64,000 nt of DNA from Natribacillus halophilus (GTDB taxonomy: Bacteria; Bacillota; Bacilli; Bacillales; Marinococcaceae), in assembly GCF_900100185.1 (NCBI RefSeq), contig NZ_FNEN01000005.1, positions 37,396 through 101,395 of the forward strand, read 5' to 3'. The notes below the pieces were generated by a model that searched no databases, was not told the origin of the DNA, and saw only the letters and a list, made by a program, of their open reading frames with translations. The position numbers and the translations under genes were made by a program. This document shows, in pieces, positions 43,974 through 52,495 of the stretch (the first letter of the stretch is position 1; the number at the start of each line of letters is the position of its first letter).

Positions 43974-45374
43974 TTGGTCGTCGGAGATTTTGCTCACGAA
44001 AAAGACGTCATTATCATAGGAGGAGGGCCTGGTGGTTATCACGCAGCCATCCGGGCCGCACAGCTTGGTCAAGAAGTGGCCTTAATTGAAAAAGAAGTGC
44101 CTGGTGGCGTATGTATTCACAATGGCTGCATATCTTCGAAACTTTTTGCCGAAGCAGCCAAGAGATTGCGCGATGCCAACGATATGCCTTCATACGGAAT
44201 AAATGTGCATTTACCAACATTTAATCTGGCCGAATTACAACAAAAAAAATCCACACTCATTAAACAATTGACGGGTGGCGTGGAATCACTATTAAAAAAA
44301 CATCGTGTTGAAGTCATCCAAGGGGAAGCCAAGTTTTTATCGGAGGGCCAGATAGGGATAGAGAATGGTGATTCTTTTGAGAAATATCAATTTAAACAGG
44401 CAGTCATCGCCACGGGATCTTCATATATCCGGCCGGATGGTTTCGATATAAACCATGAAAGAATTCTCGACCCTACCTCCATTTACAAACAAACAGACCT
44501 GCCCGAACACTTAATTGTTTTCGGTTCCGATTACCATGCGATCGAAGTCGCTTCTTCCTATGCCGCTTTCGGGACTGAAATAACCCTAGCACTCGATGAG
44601 CCGTTGCCATATGATCAGGAAATTAATAAAGAGCTGACTAGGCTTTTCAAAAAAAATAAGGTGAAGGTACTAAAGAACAACTCTCTAGTAAATGTCTCTC
44701 CTTTTGAGGACCAGGTTGAAGCTACCATATTCACCGGAGATCAAGAGCAAACCATTACTGCATCCCATCTCTTTTTATCATGTAACCGGGTGGCCAATAC
44801 AGACGCTTTAGCTCTTGACGCTGGAGGGATTGAAATCACCGATGGAGGATTTATACCAATCACGGCAACAACACAAACAAATCAACCTCACATTTACGCG
44901 GTTGGGGACGTTACCTCACACGGCTCGCTTGCCGTCGAAGCTATCAAACAAGGAAAAGTAGCAGCTGAACGTATAGCCGGGGAAAGGAGTGAATGGGACC
45001 CGTGGGCTTGTCCAATGGTAACCCATGGCATCAGACCCATTGCCATCACCGGGCTCACGGAAGAAGAGGCGATAAAAGTCGGCTATGACATTAATGTTGG
45101 TACGTTTCCGCTACGCTCAAATGCTTACGCTTCCATTACCAATAAAAATGAAGGGCTCTTTAAAATCATTAGTGAAAAAGAAACAGATGTGATCTTAGGC
45201 TTTCATTCATTAGGAAGTGGCGCCGTCGAACTTATCAGCCAAGCTATACAAGCTTTGGAGATGGGCGCACGCATCGAGGACGTGTCCTACCCTTATTACC
45301 CGCATCCAAGCTTAAATGAAGCCTGGTTCGAAGCGTCTGAAGATGTGTTTGGGATTGCTGTGCATCGAATGTAA
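43974..45374 (+). CDS. dihydrolipoyl dehydrogenase (E3)-like protein with altered NAD-binding motif
   Basis: A 466-residue flavoprotein disulfide reductase. The FAD motif is VIIIGGGPGGYHAAIRAA, the redox cysteines are Cys47 and Cys52 in VCIHNGCISSK, and the C-terminal catalytic HPSLNE is present. The second Rossmann motif, usually GGGYIGLE, reads GSDYHAIE (184-191), so two glycines are lost and NAD binding may be weak or changed. The start is TTG directly after the E2 stop codon with GGAG 9 nt upstream. It is the E3 partner of this operon, and a housekeeping E3 is expected elsewhere. Confidence 0.85.
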   Translation: MVVGDFAHEKDVIIIGGGPGGYHAAIRAAQLGQEVALIEKEVPGGVCIHNGCISSKLFAEAAKRLRDANDMPSYGINVHLPTFNLAELQQKKSTLIKQLTGGVESLLKKHRVEVIQGEAKFLSEGQIGIENGDSFEKYQFKQAVIATGSSYIRPDGFDINHERILDPTSIYKQTDLPEHLIVFGSDYHAIEVASSYAAFGTEITLALDEPLPYDQEINKELTRLFKKNKVKVLKNNSLVNVSPFEDQVEATIFTGDQEQTITASHLFLSCNRVANTDALALDAGGIEITDGGFIPITATTQTNQPHIYAVGDVTSHGSLAVEAIKQGKVAAERIAGERSEWDPWACPMVTHGIRPIAITGLTEEEAIKVGYDINVGTFPLRSNAYASITNKNEGLFKIISEKETDVILGFHSLGSGAVELISQAIQALEMGARIEDVSYPYYPHPSLNEAWFEASEDVFGIAVHRM

Positions 45375-45405
45375 GTCCACAAAAAAACTCCGAGGGGGCA
45401 TTATT

Positions 45406-46830
45406 ATGGAACACAAAGCATCTACAAAAGGGTCCGCACTGGTTTTATTAATTATTATCGCGATTCTGGCGGTGAGTATTCTTTATTATGAAACAGCACC
45501 ACATATTCCCATATTAATAGGGATTATGGTCGCTGCGGTCTATGGCTTTAAACTGAAATACCAGTGGCATGAGATGGAAAGCGATCTCGTAAAAGGGATT
45601 TCAAATGGTATTCCCGCAATACTCATTCTGAGTTTGATTGGAACGTTAATTGGGGTCTGGGTTTTAAACGGCACTGTACAAACGATTACCTATTATGGTT
45701 TGCAAATTCTTTCGCCCGCGACGTTTTTAATTTCTACTGTCATCATCACCGCTATTCTGGCGATCATGACTGGAACCTCATTAGGCGCAATGGGAACAAT
45801 CGGTGTATCATTAATGGGCGTCTCGTATGGCATGGGGGTAGAGCCGGCTATAACTGCAGGTGCCATTGTAAGCGGTGCCATCTTCGGCGACAAACTTTCC
45901 CCACTTTCAGACACGACTAACCTTGCGGCCGCGGTAGCAAAGACAAACATCTTTGAACACATTCGCCACATGTTATGGACGACCATTCCGGCTCTTATCA
46001 TTTCACTAATTATTTTCGGTCTGATTGGAGCCTTTACCCATGATGGTACCGCGACCACCGGTCAGATTGAAGAGATGCTGCAAGTGCTTCAATCTGAATT
46101 TCCGATCACCCTTGTGACGCTTTTATCACCGCTAGTAATTATTGTTTTAGCCATAAGAAGGATCAAGCCCATCCCTGCGCTTTCATTAGGGTTAATAGTT
46201 GCTGCTTTAACGACATTCCTTACCGTACCCGGCAGCACCTTCGGGGACATTATCAATGCTGCGCATTTTGGATATGAAGCCGAAACCGGGCATGAAGCCA
46301 TTGATGAGCTCTTAACCCTGGGCGGTTTAGAAGGTATGCTATTCGGTGTTTCTTTAATTATCATCGCGCTCGCGTTCGGGGGATTAATCCAAGGGATTGG
46401 CATAGCAGCAGCCTTAATCGAAGGAATCAAACGAGCACTTAGAAGCAGAGGAAATACCATTGCATCCACATTAGCCTCTGCCTTTGGCGTCAATGTCGTT
46501 ACAGGAGAGCAATATCTGTCTATCCTCCTGCCGGCACAAATGTATGAAGATTCTTACCGACATCACAACCTGCATCCGAAAAACTTGAGTCGGACGGTCG
46601 AAGATGGAGGGACCATCTTACACCCACTCATCCCATGGGGAGTTATCGGGGCTTTCGTAATGACAACATTGAACGTTGGAATGGAATACGTATTCTTTGT
46701 ATTTTTAAGCCTGGTCACTCCGTTTATCGCCCTCTTTTATGCGTATACCGGGTGGACTTTAACAAAATTAAATGAGGATAAAAAGGATAGGAATGTAGAT
46801 AAAAACGAAGATTCTACCAAAAATATGTAA
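45406..46830 (+). CDS. NhaC-family Na+/H+ or organic acid antiporter
   Basis: A 474-residue membrane protein with about 11 hydrophobic segments and NhaC-family stretches such as AIMTGTSLGAMGTIGVSLMG and GAIFGDKLSPLSDTTNLAAA. NhaC relatives include Na+/H+ antiporters and malate/lactate-type exchangers, and nhaC genes also accompany bacterial tyrosine decarboxylation operons. In this operon it may exchange a substrate or product, or simply maintain pH and sodium balance. The start follows GAGGGGG by about 7 nt. Confidence 0.88.
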   Translation: MEHKASTKGSALVLLIIIAILAVSILYYETAPHIPILIGIMVAAVYGFKLKYQWHEMESDLVKGISNGIPAILILSLIGTLIGVWVLNGTVQTITYYGLQILSPATFLISTVIITAILAIMTGTSLGAMGTIGVSLMGVSYGMGVEPAITAGAIVSGAIFGDKLSPLSDTTNLAAAVAKTNIFEHIRHMLWTTIPALIISLIIFGLIGAFTHDGTATTGQIEEMLQVLQSEFPITLVTLLSPLVIIVLAIRRIKPIPALSLGLIVAALTTFLTVPGSTFGDIINAAHFGYEAETGHEAIDELLTLGGLEGMLFGVSLIIIALAFGGLIQGIGIAAALIEGIKRALRSRGNTIASTLASAFGVNVVTGEQYLSILLPAQMYEDSYRHHNLHPKNLSRTVEDGGTILHPLIPWGVIGAFVMTTLNVGMEYVFFVFLSLVTPFIALFYAYTGWTLTKLNEDKKDRNVDKNEDSTKNM

Positions 46831-46851
46831 TTTCCAAGAGGTTGGATAGAT

Positions 46852-47727
46852 ATGCAAAAAGGAAAATTAACAAAAGAAACAATAAACATCCAGGGGCTAG
46901 AACGATCTTTTTTGTACTACGTTCCAACATCTTACGATGGTAATCACGCGCTCCCGCTCCTGCTCAGCTTTCATGGAGCGGGAAGCAGCGCTGAGCATCA
47001 TAGCCGCTTAACAAAATTTCATGAACTGGCAGAGAGAGAAAATTTTTTCGTTATCTATCCTGAAGCGACACATGTAAATGAGTCTGACCCTTTTTCCAAA
47101 CGATGGAACGAAGGCTTAAAAGATAATCCAGCTTATATAGCCAAAATTGATGATGTCTCATTTGTTCAAGCCTTAATGAGCAAATGGCAAAATTCTTATT
47201 CTGTCGACAAGCAACGTATATACACGACCGGTTTTTCAAATGGATCCAGCTTTAGCTTTCGTCTCGCGATTGAATGTCCAAATACATTTACAGCGATTGC
47301 GGGTGTCGCCGGGCCTCTTCCAAAACATTTGCAGAGTAATATTGAAGCCTTTCCTCCTTTGATTTTTATTATGGGAGATGCCGACCCGGTTGTCCCTTTT
47401 TCCGCTGCAGATGCTGCCGGTGAAAAATCCTTTGTCATTAGCGGTTTGCTAGGTGCACGAGAATGCGCAGAGATAGTTGCCTATAGATCCAATCATACAA
47501 AAACAGAGCGTCTATCGCCTTTAGAACTCCAAGACCCAACACGCATTGAACAAACAAAGTATATGGGTCAAGATGAAACTACCCTCGTTACATTTTATCA
47601 CGTAAAAGGAGGGGGGCATACATGGCCAGGAGGACCAAAGGTTCAATCCCCTGCTTCCAATGGAAAAGTGAGCCAACAAATGGATGCCAGCAAAGTTATT
47701 TGGGATACGTTTAAGCAGTGGATGTAA
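46852..47727 (+). CDS. alpha/beta hydrolase, LpqC / polyhydroxybutyrate depolymerase / feruloyl esterase-like
   Basis: A 291-residue esterase of the PHB depolymerase group. The nucleophile elbow is GFSNGSSFS, the acid is probably in MGDADPVVPF, and the His lies in GGGHTWPGG. No signal peptide is visible, so it is probably cytoplasmic. Members cleave esters of hydroxycinnamic or hydroxy acids. As last gene of the operon it might hydrolyse a phenolic ester or an activated aryl-acetate, but this is only suggested by position. Confidence 0.82.
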   Translation: MQKGKLTKETINIQGLERSFLYYVPTSYDGNHALPLLLSFHGAGSSAEHHSRLTKFHELAERENFFVIYPEATHVNESDPFSKRWNEGLKDNPAYIAKIDDVSFVQALMSKWQNSYSVDKQRIYTTGFSNGSSFSFRLAIECPNTFTAIAGVAGPLPKHLQSNIEAFPPLIFIMGDADPVVPFSAADAAGEKSFVISGLLGARECAEIVAYRSNHTKTERLSPLELQDPTRIEQTKYMGQDETTLVTFYHVKGGGHTWPGGPKVQSPASNGKVSQQMDASKVIWDTFKQWM

Positions 47728-47738
47728 CTTCTCCAGTC

Positions 47739-47784
47739 AAAAATAATGGTGAACGGCCATTACGACACGTTCACCATTATTTTT
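47739..47784. terminator. strong bidirectional terminator after the oxoacid dehydrogenase operon
   Basis: A perfect 17-bp stem (AAAAATAATGGTGAACG and CGTTCACCATTATTTTT) with a 12-nt loop, 12 bp beyond the esterase stop. A/T tracts in the stem base serve both strands, and the aldehyde dehydrogenase fragment ends on its other side. Confidence 0.88.
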
Positions 47785-47795
47785 ATGAGTCTATA

Positions 47796-48020
47796 TCAGA
47801 ATGGATAATCAAGCTTTGCTTTTTGCACGGATACCCATTTCGTTGTTGTCAGCTCCTCTATTACCCATTCATGACCAAAACGACCGATACCACTGTTTTT
47901 TACGCCGCCGAATGGAACATTTGCCTCTAACACTGCCGGCATGTCGTTTACGTGGGTCGTTCCAGACTCAATTTCAAGTGCCAATCGCTCTCCTTTATCA
48001 AAGTACTCGCAGTTTTTATG
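47796..48020 (-). pseudogene. C-terminal fragment of an aldehyde dehydrogenase
   Basis: About 72 residues match the ALDH C-terminus (SGTTHVNDMPAVLEANVPFG, then GVKNSGIGRFG). The rest of the gene is missing. It is distinct from the ALDH pseudogene at 27-28 kb and from hpaE, so at least three ALDH genes once lay in this island. Confidence 0.8.
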
Positions 48021-48354
48021 AAGGGTTATTGGCTGTTCATGATAAACACTTCCATAAATAGTGGCATAAGGATTTTTTGACTGGCAACAAAATAAAATAG
48101 GAAACTAGTTTGATGCAAAGAACTACCTGTTCTATGTTCTACGTAGTATTCTGTATCTATTTCAAGGTTTGGTTGAAAGGGTGGAAAGAATAATCCCTTG
48201 CTTAATGGAAACTCATTCATACTCTTCCGCCTCTCCGTACAGATTAACCCATACTTTATGGACTGATGGAGGGAAATGATTCATGCTGTTTCCCTTATGT
48301 GAAGGAATGTATCACAGTTGACTGGTCGATCTCCTTAGATATTGGTAAACAACT
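48021..48354. other. non-coding stretch
   Basis: Only short overlapping frames are present and none resembles a known protein. I see no repeat or clear site here before the terminator of flavin reductase 2. Confidence 0.4.
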
Positions 48355-48382
48355 ATCCGACGAAGGCTAACCTCCGTCGGAT
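48355..48382 (-). terminator. terminator after flavin reductase 2
   Basis: ATCCGACGGAGG pairs with CCTTCGTCGGAT (one G-T pair) around TTAG, with GTTGTTT after it on the minus strand. It ends the hpaB-hpaD-flavin reductase transcript. Confidence 0.7.
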
Positions 48383-48415
48383 AAAGTCCCATGAACCTGT
48401 ATCAGATCGTTTATC

Positions 48416-48880
48416 TTACGCTTCTTGTAATTGTTTGTAGGAGCCCTCGTGAAACGCCAACGGATCCCCGTCTTGGATCTCTATATTCTTTACTTTCCCG
48501 ATGAATAATGTGTGATCCCCTTCATCGTGACTGTTATGAACATCGCAAGCGATAGATACCAAAGAGTTATCAATAACCGGCAGTCCTTCAAAATAATTAA
48601 ACTCTACATCTTGCTTATCTGTTTTCTGTCCGGCGAAAATCATTGACATTTCCTTTTGGTCATTCGAGAGCACATTGACTGCGAACTGTCCTGATGCTTC
48701 AATTTGTTCCTTCATTTTTGCTTTATGGCCAACAGAGATCAATATAAGTTTAGGATCCATTGATACTGACATGAAGGCATTCGCCGTCATTCCGCGAACT
48801 CCACCATCAACTTCTGTTGTTATGATGGTCACACCCGTTGTGAATTTCCCCATCGCGGCCCTAAATAACTTATCATCCAT
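48416..48880 (-). CDS. hpaC: flavin reductase component of 4-hydroxyphenylacetate 3-monooxygenase (HpaC-like), copy 2
   Basis: A 154-residue protein closely resembling flavin reductase 1 (MGKFTTGVTIITT, GMTANAFMSVSMDP, GDHTLFIGKVKNIEI). It reduces FAD or FMN with NAD(P)H for HpaB. It is the third gene of an operon with hpaB and hpaD, 23 bp after hpaD, so it is the natural HpaB partner. Confidence 0.9.
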   Translation of the reverse strand: MDDKLFRAAMGKFTTGVTIITTEVDGGVRGMTANAFMSVSMDPKLILISVGHKAKMKEQIEASGQFAVNVLSNDQKEMSMIFAGQKTDKQDVEFNYFEGLPVIDNSLVSIACDVHNSHDEGDHTLFIGKVKNIEIQDGDPLAFHEGSYKQLQEA

Positions 48881-48903
48881 ATATATTCACCTCATTGCTT
48901 TTT

Positions 48904-49881
48904 TTAGATGACAAACGTCGGTTTTTTCTTCTCTAAAAGTGGCTCAGAAGTCTCCGTTTTTCTTCCATTCACGTCCAAAAACTGTGTGGCCTCTTCAAAC
49001 CAGCTATCCGGCGCTTCATGCCCCCAAAAGGTTTGACGTTTTGGATCATCCAGATCCCAACGTTTTGGTTTGAAATCAGGGTCACTGGTCAAATAGTCGC
49101 CATTGTACAATTCTATACGATGACCATCTGGATCCCGTAAATAGAGGAAAAAGGCGTTGGATAATCCGTGACGACCCGGCCCTCGTTCAATGTTCGGCCC
49201 ATAATTCAATGCGGCTAATACATCGCAGCAATTGATAATGCTCATTGGGTCACTCAACCAAAAACCGACATGATGGAGGCGTGGACCAATCCCATTCATA
49301 AATGCAACATCATGGACGCTTGGTTTCCGGTGCAGCCAAGCAGCCCATATTTTTTCGTCAGCAGCCGCGGTATACTCTGAGCATCTGAACCCGAGTTCAT
49401 CAATATAAAACTTGTATGCAGATTCCACATCGGGAACCATACAGTTAAAATGGTCAATACGCTGAACATTTGCACCTTTGTATAGATCATAGCGCTGCAG
49501 CATGATCTCTGCCTGTTCCATTTCAGCATAAAATTCTATTGTTAGCCCGGAGTTATCCGTAGTACGCAACGTGCGGCCGAGCGCTTTTTCCTCTCCTGCT
49601 TCCTTCCATTTAATCAGCTGTCCCTTGTTTTCAAAAAATGAGGCAAGCTCATCCAAGTGACGATCGTCAGCTACTTTGTAACTGATGACTTCAGCAACGG
49701 GCTCATTACTTTTTTTCAAACAAATACTGTGGTGGTTGTGCTCTTCTAAACCTCGTAAATAGATATGGCAATCATCACGCTCAGTTTCAATGAATCCGAG
49801 GGCATCGTAAAATGTCTTTGAACGCTCTAAATCTTCGACATGGAATTTGACACGGCCGGCACGGATAATATCAAAATTCAT
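48904..49881 (-). CDS. hpaD: 3,4-dihydroxyphenylacetate (homoprotocatechuate) 2,3-dioxygenase
   Basis: A type I extradiol dioxygenase of the vicinal oxygen chelate fold, 325 residues. The metal ligands can be placed at His144 (RIDHFNCMVPDVE), His204 (PRLHHVGFWL) and Glu257 (DGHRIELYNGDY). The long C-terminal tail with FWGHEAPDSWFEEA is typical of homoprotocatechuate 2,3-dioxygenases. It opens the ring of 3,4-dihydroxyphenylacetate made by HpaBC, and HpaE acts next. It lies 21 bp after hpaB. Confidence 0.93.
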   Translation of the reverse strand: MNFDIIRAGRVKFHVEDLERSKTFYDALGFIETERDDCHIYLRGLEEHNHHSICLKKSNEPVAEVISYKVADDRHLDELASFFENKGQLIKWKEAGEEKALGRTLRTTDNSGLTIEFYAEMEQAEIMLQRYDLYKGANVQRIDHFNCMVPDVESAYKFYIDELGFRCSEYTAAADEKIWAAWLHRKPSVHDVAFMNGIGPRLHHVGFWLSDPMSIINCCDVLAALNYGPNIERGPGRHGLSNAFFLYLRDPDGHRIELYNGDYLTSDPDFKPKRWDLDDPKRQTFWGHEAPDSWFEEATQFLDVNGRKTETSEPLLEKKKPTFVI

Positions 49882-49902
49882 TCGACTTCCCCCTTATTAA
49901 GT

Positions 49903-51375
49903 TTAGACATGGCTCGGTTTTGATGATTTCACTTGATCCAAAAAGTCTTGAACATAGGCTTTGTACGGTTCCTTATCATATCCATCAAAATAACTCATCC
50001 TCATCTTAATAGGATCTCCAAAGAAGTAATACTCATAGTGCATTTGACGACTTCCGAATGAACTAAGCGTAAGATCCCAGGCTAAACGGAAAAGTTTCAC
50101 ACGTTCATACCCTTCCATATTTTTGGACTGGAGCGCGCGATTCACGATCGGCCCAAGCTCTTCATTTTGAAAATCAGCCTCGGTCGGTATTCCCATCAAA
50201 CCGGACGCACCCAAAATTCTCAAGATTTCAACCAACCGTGGATATACGTTTGGATACCAATTTCTCGCCGCATTTAAAGCTTCAAAGTCAGGCGTCATCG
50301 TTCCCCATTTATCTAACGTTGCGTTTTGCTCGGCACGGTATAAATGAGATTTCATCGTTTCCAACGTCAACATGATCTCTGTGCCTTTATCTTTTACATG
50401 CTGGAACCCGTCGATCCCGATTGATTCCATAAGCTTAAGCACCGTACCCAAAACGAACTCTGTTTTTACGACGTTTTTAGCTACCACTTGGTGAGACATA
50501 TGAACAACCGCGTTCGTCTCTAAGAAAGTACGGTTACAAATTGAAGAGTTTCCACAGACGAAGACACGATCCCACGGCACGAAAACGTTATCAAAATATA
50601 CGATGGCATCGCCTTCTTCAAAACGACTGCCCAATGGATGGTCCCATTCCGATCTTCCATAATCAAACGATTCACGGCTAATAAATTTCAAGCCATCCGT
50701 ATTATTCGGCACAACGAAAGCAAGCGAATACGGATCATCAAGTTCTCCAGCCGGCTTTACGGTTGAAGGGAAAACGAGTATCTCATCAGTGATTCCACCT
50801 TGAGTCGCAAGCAGGCGCGCCCCTTCTACGATGATGCCGTCTTCACGTTTTTCTTTTAAATGCAGGGCCACGTTTGCATCCTTTTGTTCGTGTTGTGCTT
50901 TTTCACGATTGACTTGGGGGTGGATGAGCGTATGCGTCAAACTGATGTCATTTTCTCGCGCATATTCATAGAACCTGCGGGCATTGTCCGCAAACATTTG
51001 ATCATCTTCAGCAAAAAGGTCATTGGCAACGCCCATCGCCATCACTTCTGCATTTAGATAATCAGGAGAGCGTCCCATCATCCCTCCGGATGTCCTCGCC
51101 CACTCTTGAATCGCTTCACGCCTTTTGGCTAGATCCTCAATGGATTCCGGGCGAAGAAATGTCATTCCAACTTTTTCACCACTCGTTGGTGACGTGTACA
51201 ACATCTTCTCCGGTTTTTCGTGCTGTAAATCATAAAGGTTAGCCATGGAATCAATCACATTTTTGAACGCTGGATGAGTCGTGGGATCCTCCACGCGTTC
51301 CCCATGAATATAGACATTGTTATTCGCTTCTCTTAACCCTTGTTTATATTGTTCGCCTGTTTTCGCTGGCATTAA
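49903..51375 (-). CDS. hpaB: 4-hydroxyphenylacetate 3-monooxygenase, oxygenase component
   Basis: A 490-residue HpaB family protein with GMMGRSPDYLNAEVMAMG, HTLIHPQVNREK and EEGDAIVYFDNVFVPWDRVF. It ortho-hydroxylates 4-hydroxyphenylacetate using reduced flavin from HpaC. I set the start at MPAKTGEQYKQ, which follows AAAGGGTG at about 9 nt. The open frame extends 17 codons further without a ribosome site. It heads the hpaB-hpaD-hpaC operon and diverges from the LysR gene, with a 24-bp palindrome between them. Confidence 0.92.
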   Translation of the reverse strand, partial: LMPAKTGEQYKQGLREANNNVYIHGERVEDPTTHPAFKNVIDSMANLYDLQHEKPEKMLYTSPTSGEKVGMTFLRPESIEDLAKRREAIQEWARTSGGMMGRSPDYLNAEVMAMGVANDLFAEDDQMFADNARRFYEYARENDISLTHTLIHPQVNREKAQHEQKDANVALHLKEKREDGIIVEGARLLATQGGITDEILVFPSTVKPAGELDDPYSLAFVVPNNTDGLKFISRESFDYGRSEWDHPLGSRFEEGDAIVYFDNVFVPWDRVFVCGNSSICNRTFLETNAVVHMSHQVVAKNVVKTEFVLGTVLKLMESIGIDGFQHVKDKGTEIMLTLETMKSHLYRAEQNATLDKWGTMTPDFEALNAARNWYPNVYPRLVEILRILGASGLMGIPTEADFQNEELGPIVNRALQSKNMEGYERVKLFRLAWDLTLSSFGSRQMHYEYYFFGDPIKMRMSYFDGYDKEPYKAYVQDFLDQVKSSKPSHV

Positions 51376-51478
51376 CAATTCACCCTTTCTGTTTATCCCT
51401 TGTTGTACACTTAAAATAATCGTCAAAATAAATTTAACAGTTGAACTGATTACGCTTTCATATTATCATGGACTAACA

Positions 51479-51502
51479 AATATGATAAATATTTATAATA
51501 TT
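51479..51502. promoter_or_regulatory. 24-bp near-perfect palindrome, putative LysR operator
   Basis: AATATGATAAAT and ATTTATAATATT are reverse complements except for one position. The site lies 38 bp before the LysR gene and about 104 bp before hpaB, the usual position of a LysR-type activator site between divergent genes. Confidence 0.55.
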
Positions 51503-51539
51503 GATTTCGCATATGATTTAAATATGGGAGGTGTCGAAA

Positions 51540-52424
51540 TTGGAAATTAGACGGTTGCGCTATTTTAAAACCATTGCGGATGAAGGGCAAATCACTCGTG
51601 CAGCAAAAAAATTACACATCGCACAACCCCCTCTAAGTCAGCAACTCAAACTTCTGGAAGAAGAACTTAATGTCACTTTATTCGAAAGAAATGGTCGATC
51701 GTTGATATTAACTGAATCGGGAGAGACGCTTTATCGCAAGACATCTGATATTTTAAATGGAATAGAAGATACCATTGCAGAAGTGCAAGCAGTCGATAGT
51801 GGAGTCAAAGGTGTTCTTAAAATCGGAGCAAACAAATCTTGCTTTGCCTATCTTCTCCAACAGATCACACACATTCGCGAACGATTTCCTGGTGTCCAAT
51901 TTAAAATTCGAGAAGGAGATACGTACACACTGACAAAAGAAATATACGAAAGAGAAATTGAGCTTGCCATTGTGCGATTACCGGCAAATGACACAGAGTT
52001 TTCTTCAGTGCTTATCCCGCCCGAGCCATATATGTTTGTCATTTCTGATCAATGGGAAGGATTTTGTGACAAAGACAGTGTATATATGAAGGATTTAGAT
52101 GGCATTCCTCTCCTTCTCCTTCACCGTTTAAGCGGGAAAGGGCAGTTTGAAATCGTAACCGATGAGTTCCAACGACTCGGCTTCAATCCTAATATAGTCG
52201 TTGAATGCCCAGATGCCGCCATGTTGTTATCTCTTACAGCAGCCGGAACAGGGGGGACGATTGTGCCGAAATCAACACTCGAAGCTTTTTCACAAGAAAA
52301 CTTACGCGTTTTCCATCTCAAAGATTTCAAAGTCCAGGCAGAGGCAGCCCTGCTGTGGGGAAAAGATCGATTTCTTTCAAAGCCGGCGCGCGAGGTCATT
52401 GCCAATATGGAAGAGCTGTATTAA
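51540..52424 (+). CDS. LysR-family transcriptional regulator
   Basis: The N-terminal winged helix-turn-helix is clear (RRLRYFKTIADEGQITRAAK, then LHIAQPPLSQQLKLLEEEL), followed by an effector-binding domain with LKIGANKSCFAYLLQQI. It is 294 residues from the TTG start (MEIRRLRYF), chosen because it lies 8 nt after GGGAGG and gives the usual LysR beginning. It is divergent from hpaB-hpaD-hpaC and most likely activates that operon in response to a hydroxyphenylacetate-type inducer. Confidence 0.9.
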   Translation: MEIRRLRYFKTIADEGQITRAAKKLHIAQPPLSQQLKLLEEELNVTLFERNGRSLILTESGETLYRKTSDILNGIEDTIAEVQAVDSGVKGVLKIGANKSCFAYLLQQITHIRERFPGVQFKIREGDTYTLTKEIYEREIELAIVRLPANDTEFSSVLIPPEPYMFVISDQWEGFCDKDSVYMKDLDGIPLLLLHRLSGKGQFEIVTDEFQRLGFNPNIVVECPDAAMLLSLTAAGTGGTIVPKSTLEAFSQENLRVFHLKDFKVQAEAALLWGKDRFLSKPAREVIANMEELY

Positions 52425-52460
52425 ACAAAGGGTTTGGAGGCGGTTAACGGCTTTTTATGA

Positions 52461-52488
52461 TTGAAATCATATACTAAATCATATATAG
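52461..52488 (+). promoter_or_regulatory. putative operator directly upstream of gntR
   Basis: The sequence TTGAAATCATATACTAAATC followed by ATATATAG ends 7 bp before the gntR start codon. Similar sites precede hpaE, the dapA-like gene and the second dctP. Its position suggests autoregulation and would overlap the transcription or translation start. Confidence 0.55.
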
Positions 52489-52495
52489 TGATGGC

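Noticed and set aside
48026..48220. 64-codon open frame on the minus strand
   Set aside because: No ribosome site and no similarity to known proteins. It lies in debris beside an ALDH fragment.
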